Shown here piece by piece: positions 46,701 to 58,700 of a stretch of DNA of 60,915 nt; position 1 is the stretch's first letter, and the number at the start of each line of letters is the position of its first letter. The stretch is from Branchiostoma floridae (taxonomy: Eukaryota; Chordata; Leptocardii; Amphioxiformes; Branchiostomatidae). The stretch covers positions 316,612 through 377,526 of the forward strand of contig NC_049990.1 of the NCBI RefSeq assembly GCF_000003815.2, read 5' to 3'. A model generated the notes under the pieces. It was not told the DNA's origin. It did not search any database and saw nothing but the letters and a program-made list of their open reading frames with translations. Made by a program: the position numbers and the translations under genes.

Positions 46701-49700
46701 ACAGGCTAGTAACCCTACCAGAAATCCAAGAATCTCAAAACCATTACTTTAACAACAGACTGTCTTTTTAACAACAGCAACAACAATCCAAGAAATACTG
46801 TCTCATTGTTTGGAGTGGCTCTTCTTACACTCACACTCACTCACAAATCAGGACAAACAGAAGCAACTCATCACTACTCCACAACAAACAACAAACTATC
46901 TCCTGACCTCTTGTCACTTCACAAGGGAAGGCTAAAATGAAGATCTATAAATTTTAAAATTTTTCAGGGCTAAATAAATTCTCAGTCTGTCCTGTTTTTT
47001 GTTATGACTCAAACCAAGATCTGTTGACAGTATAGACATAGCTTGTCCTGAAGCAAAGCACACTGGGACAACACAAATGCAGGATTCCGAATAGGAATGT
47101 GGGGAATGTGGGAGAAATGGCAGAGGAAAGGTTTCTGTGTCCACTTAAAATAAACACTGTTACAGTTTATCTGGAGAATCTCTCCCCACAGAAGACAGGA
47201 TTTACTGTCACAACAGTCCTGGCAGAAAGGTTTGTAACTGTAGTTTTGTACACTGTTTACCAAATCTGTCTTGGCACTGAAAAGTACATTATCATTCAAT
47301 GGGAAAAACAATTATGTATATATAAATAAACATAAGATTTGACCACATTTTAACCCACAAACCTTTCTCTCCCAGTATGTTTCATTAAACACATGGCAGT
47401 CGTAGACAAGATGACATTATATAAGTATTAGAATACTATCAAAATGTAACTAGTAGAGAAACATTAACAACAGTTACATTAACTTAGCCGTCATTAATTC
47501 TTATGTTCCAGTTTCACAACATGTACACAAGATATCATCTTTAAGTTAAAAATCATCTTAGAAAACAAAAGTAGAGACAGCAACTGCACAGGGGCTCCCC
47601 CTGTAGACTGACTACAGTACTGCATACATTCATCACTCACACCTCAGCTTCAGAAGGAGCCACTCTCAAAAGTGCAGGGGCACCAGAATTCATATTCATA
47701 AGAATACCATTTAGCTTTTACAGCAACATCAGCAATTCCTCCAGTACCTACAAATTTTGATGGCAATTCAGTTCAGTACTTTCCATGAAGACCCTGCACC
47801 ATAAGTTCTCGACACAGCCAAAATGCATTTCTAATGTATTACTGCTGCACCACAGAATTGTTGCAACTAGGAAGCTAAACAGGTAAAATTTACCTCTTTT
47901 TTTTTAATCATACTGATAAACAAAACTAGCACATATGTAAATAGATTTAAGTGTCTTATACCGCCAACGGGCAGCATGTCATCAGCCATGTTTGTTTGTT
48001 TGTTTGTTTGTTCCTCACCTGGTGATTGTCTCGTCCTCGGACACCATGAGGGGTTCCGGCGGTTTTCCCGCGTACGAGTCGAGGATGTCGACCTTGCCCT
48101 TGTCCACGGTGCTGTACACGTCGTTGCCGACAGGGGGCGCCGCGGGTGGGGCCGACATGGCCATGGGCATGCTCATTACAGACTCCTCCTGCACTGCAAA
48201 GTCGTTCATGAAACCGGGACCCTGAAAAAAACAAAAACATATAGAGTAATTGATATCTTGATAAAACTCTGTTGGTTCATTGTACGTAATCATTACATAC
48301 ATTAATTAATGCCAGTTATTCCTCAAGCCCCCCAACCGCACTACTAAAGTCCAAAACTGCAGCACTGAAGTCCAACAACAGATGGCGCCCCTGTACAGTC
48401 TTCTCTATGACTGACTCATCTCTCAATAACTCCACAAAAACCCACACAAACTGAGCACATTACAGGGTTTGTGTCTATGTTTTGTAAAGGCAGTATCTGA
48501 GCAACTCTGGTAGAAATGACTAAAACATGCTTCTATGGTTTCGTTTGTCTCCATAGTGATTTCATGCATCTCCATGGTGATTTATAGCATCTCCATGGTG
48601 ATTTCATGCATCCCAATGGTGATTTCATGCATCTCCATAGTGATTTCATGCGTCGCCATGGTGATTTCCTGCATCTCTATGGTGATTTCAAGTATATCTT
48701 TTGCACGTTTCCATGGCGATATAGAACAGTCCTCACCCTGGCGATGGTGAGCATGACGGTGTCTGCGGTGGACTTCAGCGTGGAGACGGCCTCCTCGTGC
48801 GTCACGCTCTCCATGGTTACACCGTTCACCGCGATCAGCCGGTCACCAACCTGGGAAACAAACAAACACATGTAAACACATCTCCATGGTTACGCCGTTC
48901 ACCGCGATCAGCCGGTCACCAACCTGGGAAACAAACAAACAAACAAACACATGTCAACACATCTCCATGGTTACGCCGTTCACCGCGATCAGCCGGTCAC
49001 CAACCTGGGAAACAAACAAACAAACACATGTAAACACATCTCCATGGTTACGCCGTTCACCGCAATCAGCCGGTCACCAACCTGGGAAACAAACAAACAA
49101 ACACATGTAAACACATCTCCATGGTTACGCCGTTCACCGCAATCAGCCGGTCACCAACCTGGCAAACAAACAAACAAACACATGTAAACACATCTCCATT
49201 GTTACGCCGTTCACCGCAATCAGCCGGTCACCAACCTGGCAAACAAACACATGTAAACACATCTCCATGGTTACGCCATTCACCGCGATCAGCCGGTCAC
49301 CAACCTGGGAAACAAACAAACAAACACATGTAAACACATCTCCATGGTTACGCCGTTCACCGCAATCAGCCGGTCACCAACCTGGCAAACAAACACATGT
49401 AAACACATCTCCATTGTTACGCCGTTCACCGCGATCAGCCGGTCACCAACCTGGCAAACAAACAAACAAACACATGTAAACACATCTCCATGGTTACGCC
49501 ATTCACCGCGATCAGCCGGTCACCAACCTGGCAAACAAACAAACAAACACATGTAAACACATCTCCATGGTTACGCCGTTCACCGCAATCAGCCGGTCAC
49601 CAACCTGGGAAACAAACAAACAAACACATGTAAACACATCTCCATGGTTACGCCGTTCACCGCGATCAGCCGGTCACCAACCTGGGAAACAAACAAAGGA

Positions 49701-52700
49701 CAAATACATCTCCATGGCGATGCAGTCCAGAATTTTCCTGTTGGAGAATCTGTTACAATCCCTGCAAAGTGCAAGCACACAATGTTGTAAACTGGCCATT
49801 GGACCCTGAAGAAGGCTGTAGTAGAGACTGTTACTAGTTGCTACTACACTGCTGTTTTGTGTTGTACAGTTTATCTATCTAAACCAAACTAAGCCAAACT
49901 TTTGGTGAAATATTAGGGTTTGCAGAACTTTTGTAAAAATTGTTTCCTACCAGCAGCCTGCTATCCTGCTGCGCGGCGCCGCCATCGATGATCTTGGTGA
50001 CGAAAATCCCGTTGTCGCCCGGGATGTGCTGGTTCCCCACGCCCCCGGCAATGCTGAACCCCAGGCCTGGGGACACAGGAACAGTTACATACACATACTC
50101 CCCATCCCTGGAAACACAAGCTCCCCACCCCTAGGGACACAACCTCCCCACCCCTCCCTACCCCTTTACCCTTGGGGAGACACACCCCCCACGCCCCCGG
50201 CAAGGCTTGTGGAGACAGGAACAGTTACATACACAATGCCTACCACTGGGGAAACAGGTTCCCTACCCTGGGGACACATACCCAAACAGTGAGGTCACGA
50301 ATACATGTTGTCAGACCAATATATTCCCTTATGATATCTCAGAGCGTAGGCGGACCCTAGGTCGAATTCCAGCTTTGGACTCACAGAATTTAATCCAGAC
50401 GGCCAAGCAGAGGGACTGCGTCTCATCTTTTAATCCAACAGCAAAGAATGAAGAAAACCGTACTTCCTTGACAATAAAGATTGTGAGCCCTGAGGCGTAC
50501 CTTTGATGCCCTTGACCTGGGCTCACCTTTGACCTGGGCTCACCTTTGACCTGGGCTTACCTTTGGTGCCCTTGATGAGCTCGATGTCCTGCACACCTTT
50601 GTACGGCACACGCCTCCTCCTGACGAGCAGCCTGACCGTGGAGCCAGCAGCCCCCATCCCCCCAACTACCACCCCCCACCCCCCAGGGGCTCACCTTTGG
50701 TGCCCTTGATGAGCTCGATGTCCTGCACAGCTTCATACGGCACGCGCCTCCTCCTGACGAGCAACCTGACAGTGGAGCCCCCACCCCCCACCATCCACCC
50801 CCACCCCCCAGGGGCTCACCTTTGGTGCCCTCGATGAGCTCGATGTCCTGCACAGCTTCATACGGCACGCGCCTCCTCCTGACGAGCAGCCTGACCGTGG
50901 AGCCCCCACCCTCCACTATCCACCCCCCACCCCCCAACTACCACCCCCACCCCCCAGGGGCTCACCTTTGGTGCCCTTGATGAGCTCGATGTCCTGCACA
51001 GCTTCATACGGCACGCGCCTCCTCTTGACCAGCAGCCTGACCGTGGAGCCAGCCTTCTTCAGCGCGTCCACGGCCAGCGAGTGGGTCACATCGCTCACGT
51101 CCGCCTCGTTCACCTGCACAATGATGTCATTCACCCTGGGGACGGTAAGGGATGGTTCGTTAGCGCTAAAACATTCGTTAGTGGGTCACACACGGCCAGC
51201 GAGTGGGTCACATCGCTGACGTCAGCCTCGTTCACCTGCACAATTATGTCATTCACCCTGGGGGAGGCAACGGAACGTTCGTTAGCGCTAAAACGTTCGT
51301 TAGTGGGTCACACACGGCCAGCGAGTGGGTCACATTGCTCACATCAGCCTCGTTCACCTGCACTATGATGTCATTCACCCTGGGGACGGTAAGGGATGGT
51401 TCGTTAGCGCTAAAACGTTCGTTAGTGGGTCACACACGGCCAGCGAGTGGGTCACATCGCTGACGTCAGCCTCGTTCACCTGCACAATGATGTCATTCAC
51501 CCTGAGGGAGGCAAGAAAAAGTTCGATAGAAACATTCGTTATCGCTAAAACTGCAGCGGAGTGGGTCGTCAATTCTGCCATGCTGCTTTAGTGTGGCATT
51601 GGTGCAGACTTCTAGGGTAATTTCATTATAATTATGGCTGTCAAAGTAAGGCATTGGTGCCGCCTGCCATGGTAAATTCTGGCTGTCCAACTTTCCCTCA
51701 CCATATTGTTCACCCAGCAAAGCCTTGAACTTTTTTTAGTGGGATCATTTTCACGCTGATTTAGTGTAGCATTGGTGTCGACTGTAATTATGGTAATTTC
51801 ATGGCAATTCTGGCTGTCCAAGTTCACCTCTATGCCACCAGTTGACACCAGATCTGGACTGCGCTTGCATCAATGCCACAAACTAACCTTACATCTGTCA
51901 TATCTCTGTTGCAGGGGCCATGACATTTTCATCAGATCATTTTCACAGCTTTCATGACATAAGAAAATTTCTGGAACTGTCCGAGGGCTTGAGAAGAAAC
52001 ACAAAAGATGTTTTTTAAGGAGGAAAATGATAAAAACATGAGGAGAGTGCTGACCTGAGCTTTCCGTCGGCCGCGGCTGCCCCGCCCGGGATGAGCTTAG
52101 TGATGTAGATGGAGGGGTCGTCCCCGATGTGAGGGTTGTCGTTTCCTCCGGCAATGCTGAACCCCAGACCCTGGGTGCCCTGCAAGGTACAGAGGTTATG
52201 CCCTGTTACCTCTCAACTTTGACATGGGGTGTTCTGGTACAGAGGTCATGATTTTCAACTTTCCCATTTGACCTCGGGTACCCTGTACATCACAGGTCAT
52301 AAAGCTGTTTCCTTAACACCCATCAGCTATGACATCACCACTATCAGCTATGACATCACCACTATCAGCTATGACATCACCACTATCAGCTATGACATCA
52401 CCACTATCAGCTATGACATCACAACTATCAGCTATGACATCACCACTATCAGCTATGACATCACCACTATCAGCTATGACATCACCACTATCAGCTATGA
52501 CATCACAACTATCAGCTATGACATAACAACTATCAGCTATGACATCACTTCCTGTGTCCTATCTGATCCTAGTATTGACCTTCTCAGTGTGAATTTTCAC
52601 TTTTCATGCAGTGATTCACAAAAACATCTACCGGTAGTGGTTGCAATGTTCCTACACATGCATGCTATCTAGATCTACTAAACACATTTGCAACAAATAT

Positions 52701-55700
52701 GATTAATAAGACACAAAAAGTACTTCACAGCAACATACAGTGTACATTGAAATTAAAACACTAAAACATCGAGATGATAAAATTAAGTAACATTAACATT
52801 GTATTTTCGATAAAAAAGTTGGCAATTTTACTCTCTCAATTGAACACTGGTCTTCCTAATTTCACAGCATAAGAACCATAGAAATCTACAACCAATGAAA
52901 GACAACATACTCCCTTCCTATCAATCATGTCTGTTGCCATGACGTTACCCTGGAGATGACCTTTGATCTGTGTAACTACTCACCACTGATGTCAACGACC
53001 GGCTGAGGTCAAATGTCTTCTGGCAGGGACTGAGTAAGAAGGACTTAAATGTGGAGGTCAGAGGTGAGCACAACATGAGACAAGGTTACTCAAGGTCATG
53101 ATGGCAGACGGGGTTAGTCGTCAGGTCAGCGGTCGGCTGTCCTGATTGGTTAGTGAGTTTGGAAGTCCGCAGTCCACGGATTAACCTGGCGGAGCCCACA
53201 GAGAGAGACAGGTGGGAGCATCTCTGCCCTGGAGGGAGAGTCTCTGCCCTGGAGGGAGAATGTCTGCCCTGGAGGGAGAATGTCTGCCCTGGAGGGAGAA
53301 TGTCTGCCCTGGAGGGTGAAATGTCTGTACATTTTCCCAGCATGCCACATGCAGCACCAGAAGTCTAGTTAGCTTGGTTGAAACCTTTGTGAGAGTGAAA
53401 CCCAAAGAAATCCCATTCCCAAGAACAGTTACTGTTATAAAAAGCCAGATGCTGTTGTTTTGAAGGTTTCACACATTCTCCCAGATTTGTAAGCGTTTAA
53501 GAATATTATAGCTAACGTTATGTAGTAATGTATGTGGTTATATGACCTTGATTTGACCTTTCCATTTGATTCAACCTTACCGATTGATCTGACCTTCTCC
53601 TGTCTGATTTGACCTTTTCTGTCTGATTTGACCTTTCCTTTCTAATTTGACCTTTCCTGCCTGACTTGACCTTCTCCTGTGTGATTTGACCTTCTCCTGT
53701 GTGATTTGACCTTCTCCTGTCTTATATGACCTTCTCCTGTCTGATTTGACCTTTTCTGTCTGATTTGACCTTTCCTTTCTAATTTGACCTTTCCTGACTG
53801 ACTTGACCTTCTCCTGTGTGATTTGACCTTCTCCTGTGTGATTTGACCTTCTCCTGTTTGATTTGACCTTCTCCTGTCTTATATGACCTTCTCCTGTCTG
53901 ATTTGAAATTTTCTGTCTGATTTGACCTTCCCTTTCAAATTTGACCTTTCCTGTCTGACTTTCCTTCTTCTGTGTGATTTGACCTTCTCCTGTCTGATGT
54001 GACCTTCTCTTTTCTAATGTTACCTTTCCTGACTGACTTGACCTTCTCCTGTCTAATATGACCTTCCTGTTTGATTTGACCTCTGCTATCAAATGTGACC
54101 TTTCCTGTCTGATTTGACCTTCCTGCGTGCCTCCCAGCCTGCTCTCCTGCAGGGTCTGTGCCAGGTTTCTCCGCGGAGCGCGGGGCAGAGGGAGGTTCAT
54201 ACTTACTCCACTTACCCTCTCCAACACTATCTCCTCATACTCCCAGTCATCTGCGGCACCGTTCACCTGCAAAACACACAAACAACACACAATAAATACA
54301 AACAAACAAACAAACAGGCATGACTTTAAAGTTCATCTGTGTTGGTACAGTCATTCAGAATCAGAGTTTAACAGTAACTTCCAACATATATCTTGATAAC
54401 GACAGGAGTTGACAGTGGAAAAAAGTCCGAGTTTTGTGTTGGATAAGTCATAGTTAAACTCTGATCCAGAGTAACACATAAGGGCTGCTTTCCTACATTG
54501 AAGCCATGCAAACACAACAGCGTGATCTACAGGTGGGTGGCGAGGTGCGCTGTAGGGTACACATGTACAGGGGCTATGGCAGAGAACATGCAGCACAACA
54601 CCAAGCAGGAGATACTTACAGCAAACCTTAAGGAATGTCTTACTTTATAGTCATGTGACTTAAAAGTCTTCTACAACAAGTTTTCAGTCTGAGTGTGAGC
54701 GTGTGCATCTGTGTGTGTGTGCATGTGTGAGCATGTGTGCATGTGAGTGCATATGTGCATGTGTGCGTGTGTGTCCGTACATCCATGCATGTGTGTGCAT
54801 GTCTGTGTGTGCGTGTGTATGTGTGGCTTTGTGTTTCTGTGTGCACATGTGTGTCCCCACATCCATGTGTGTGTCTCTGTGTCTGTGTATTGAATTTTAT
54901 GTGTGTAGATGTGAAGTGCGTAAATCTGTGTTTATAACAACACTGTGGACTTGCCACACCATGAGGAGCAGATATCTATGGTTCAGGCAGTCTATCAAGG
55001 ATCAGGCAAACAAAGGCAACAATTCTTTGCTGGGTGCTAAATATAAATCCTGGCAGAAAGAGCTAACAACTCAAGGAATAATAAAAACTATATAATAATG
55101 TACATGATGCATTGCGGCAAATAGAAGCAACTGAAAATGCTACACATCTGTGAGAAGAGTGGCACATGAATATGACAAGCCAAACACTGAAGGGGCTATC
55201 AGAGGCAAGACTCAACCAAGAACTTGGAATACCAAAATAGGCTTTAAAACAATCTCACATATATGAAAGAAACCAGTAACTAAATAGGGTTGCTACAGAA
55301 CCAAGCACACTGCACAGAACTAGGTCCACTACAGGAGAACTGACCTTTACTTTAGGCTGTTCCTGAGAAGAAGATGAAAAATAGGCAGCTAAACTGTCTA
55401 CCTTCATCTGTTAAATTGGTTTTTCATGTAACATGATAAAATCTTATTGAGTTATTCATTTTTTTCCTCGTTCACATTATCATCTTTCTGCCTCATTTTC
55501 CCCTTTTCCAGAAACAGCCTGAGATTTTCTACGAACAAAAATGTAATAAACAGCACTGCAGGTAGAGGGCGCTTCAGAAATGTGGAGGGGCAAGAGGCAG
55601 GCTATGCTGGTGGAAGCAGGGGGGTGGCAGTAGCTCCAGGGGGGTGGCTGTAGCTCCAGGGGGGTGGCTGTAGCTCCAGGGGGGTGGCTGTAGCTCCAGG

Positions 55701-58700
55701 GGGGTGGCTGTGGCTCCAGGGGGGTGGCAGTAGCTCCAGGGGGGTGGCAGTAGCTCCAGGGGGGTGGCTGTAGCTCCAGGGGGGTGGCTGTGGCTCCAGG
55801 GGGGTGCAGGCAGCAGGGGTGCAGGCAGCAGGGTGGCTGAGGCGTCAGGGGGGGTGCAGGCAGCAGGGGGATGGCTGTGGCTTCAGGGGGGTGCAGGCAG
55901 CAGGGGGGTATTGGTAAGGGGGTTGCAGAAAGCAGGGTGACTGTGGCTTCAGGGGGTGCAGACTTTGCTGGTGGAAGCAGGGGGTGGCTGTAGCTTTAGG
56001 GGGTGCAGGCAGCTGGGGGTGGTTGCAACTTTAGGGGGGTGCAGGTAGTTTTCATTCCCTTAGATCGAACACTTGTTTTTTGCCAGCGGTTGACCCAGAG
56101 AGAGGTCAAGGGTCGGCAGGCTTTTGCTAAGGTCAGCCTGGTTACCAGGGTAACCACATTTTTTTACTAGACCGTAATATTTTCCACAAACCACTGAAAT
56201 GCCTAACAACCATGCAAAAACCAGAGATGCTGAACCAAGGTAAAAATGAGCGATTCAGAACCAACCAAGAAGGGCTGAGGTACACGTAAGCAGAGGGTGG
56301 TGTTTCCATGGCAACTAAGGAGCTTTGGAAGCAGCTTGAGGAGCGTGTGAAGTTTTAAGGAGGGACTTACACCGATCCGGGGGTCTAGATTGTCAGCGTT
56401 GACTACTAGCGGTGGGGGGAGACTCTGTTATCCACACGTTCACATCACGAGCAACACGCAAGCATGGACAACAAGAACAACAGGGTTACGCACAGTACTG
56501 CGGGGACACATAGCAGTTACTAACGGTACTGCAGGGACACATAGCAGTTACTAACGGTACTGCAGGGGAGGCTCTGTTATTCACACGATCAAATCACGAG
56601 CAACACGCAAGCATGGACAACAAGAACAACAGGGTTACGCACAGTACTGAGGGGACACATAGCAGTTACTAACGGTACTGCAGGGACACATAGCAGTTAC
56701 TAACGGTACTGCAGGGACACGGTTACGCACAGTACTGTGGGGACACATAGCAGTTACTAATGGTACTGCAGGGTCACGGTTACGCACAGTACTGCGGGGA
56801 CACATAGCAGTTACTAACGGTACTGCAGGGTCACAGTTACGCACAGTACTGCAGGGACACACAGCAGTTACTAACGGTACTGCAGGGACACATGGCAGTT
56901 ACTAACGGTTACTAACGGTACTGCAGGGACACACAGCAGTTACTAACGGTACTGCAGGGACACGGTTACGCATAGTACTGCGGGGACACATAGCAGTTAC
57001 TAACGGTACTGCAAGGACACATAGCAGTTACTAACGGTACTGCAAGGACACTGTTATGACGAACACACTTATGCAGGGTACTGCACAAATCTTAGAACCT
57101 TCACATCCCCTCATTGAATCTCACATATCCCTAGTCAAACTATGTGACCAGCGGGGAAACACAGAAGATCTGAAACCAGTTTCCCTGGACAGTTCCTTGC
57201 ATGATAGTCTGATCATGAAATGTGGCCAAACCACCTCAGTCAGTCAAGTTCCTTCACCCATTTTTCACCCTAACCTTCCAAATTTTGGGGACAGTTAACC
57301 CAAACCAGAGCTGGAGCCACATATATATACCACATCATCAGCCTATATCTATCCACAAAAAAAACAGAATGGGCATATCAGGTTTTAAAACCCCCATTGG
57401 GAGCCCTGATCAGTTATAAGGTTCCCCTGAATCCCCCATTGGCAGCCCTGTTCGGTCAGCATTGGGCGGGGCAGTACAATGTCATGTGACTATGCTCGAC
57501 CAATGAAACACCAACATTACTGGTAGTACCATATCATGTGACTATGCTTGAACCAAACGAAACATCAACAACAGTGGCAGCACCATGTCATGTGACTATG
57601 CTCAACCAATAAAACATCAACATTACTGGCAGTACCATGTCATGTGACTATACTCGACCAATGACAGGCTGTACCATACCTACCCACATGCCTCGTCTGT
57701 ATTCCAACAAATAAAGCAACAAAATCTGAATGTAAAACATGGTGAAACATCAAAAAACTTTATTTCTACCTGCAATCAGGATCTTGATCAATAGAGAAAT
57801 TAATCAACAGAGATTGTGATCAGGATCTTGATCAATAAAGACTTCGATCAGAATCTTGATCAACAGAGATTGCAAAGTTACTTACTGAAGAAAAAGTCAG
57901 AATTCACACATTTCAACTTCGATTCATGTCACTTTTGATGAAATGGATTGACTTGAAACTCAGGATTAACAAATGGGAGACCACCCTAACACACGTCTGC
58001 TGACAGAGACTCTGATCAGGATCTCCAACAGTAGATTCAGTGATTATGCAGTCTACTGTCACATTTACGAACAATACTTCATAACAACAGTAACAGTTTA
58101 CACTATGGAAGGAAAGACGGGAACAAAGCAGAAACTAGCGAAGGAATTCGAGGGAAATTGAAATAGGACTTCGAGTTTGCCAGTGTGCTACAGGGACAGG
58201 AAAGCTAGCAGAAGGAAGTTAAGGAGATATTCTGGAGGGACTGATTGAGCTACAAGCTGAGCTGACATTTTCAGGTGGACAGAAAGAGAAGCCTGCACTA
58301 GTGCTTTTTAAGGTGCGAGACGGTAGGTTGACTGGGACTAAGACTCTACATGGGTCAGCATTAACAGGTGGGGAATTCACAGCAAGGAAAGGCACACTTA
58401 CATCTACAGGTAGAGGAAAAATGAACAGAGCAATGGTACCAACAACAATGGTAAAGGTTTGGACAGTGAAGACACATGTACAGTGTTCCAAATACCCGTC
58501 TGCAAGATGCATTTTTCAAATTATTTTTTTGAGATTGACTAAGAAAAATTTAAAGACCTGCAATTTTGCAGAATGAAAAAAAAAACGGGATGAATCTCCT
58601 TTGTATCGAGGGACCAGACATTACTAACCCTTTTGATTTTTACTGGGCTATTCAAAGATTAAACTTAAAAAATGCATTATTTTTCAAACATGACAAAACG

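Noticed and set aside
52229-52672. A 147-codon frame of SYDITTI repeats
   Set aside because: The 21-bp minisatellite is a multiple of three and free of stops; it has no splice sites or conservation.
53577-54305. A 242-codon minus-strand frame with Lys/Arg/Ser repeats (KVKSNRRRS type)
   Set aside because: It runs from real exon B through its donor into the 20-bp minisatellite. The strong GTAAGT donor and family alignment end coding at 54216.
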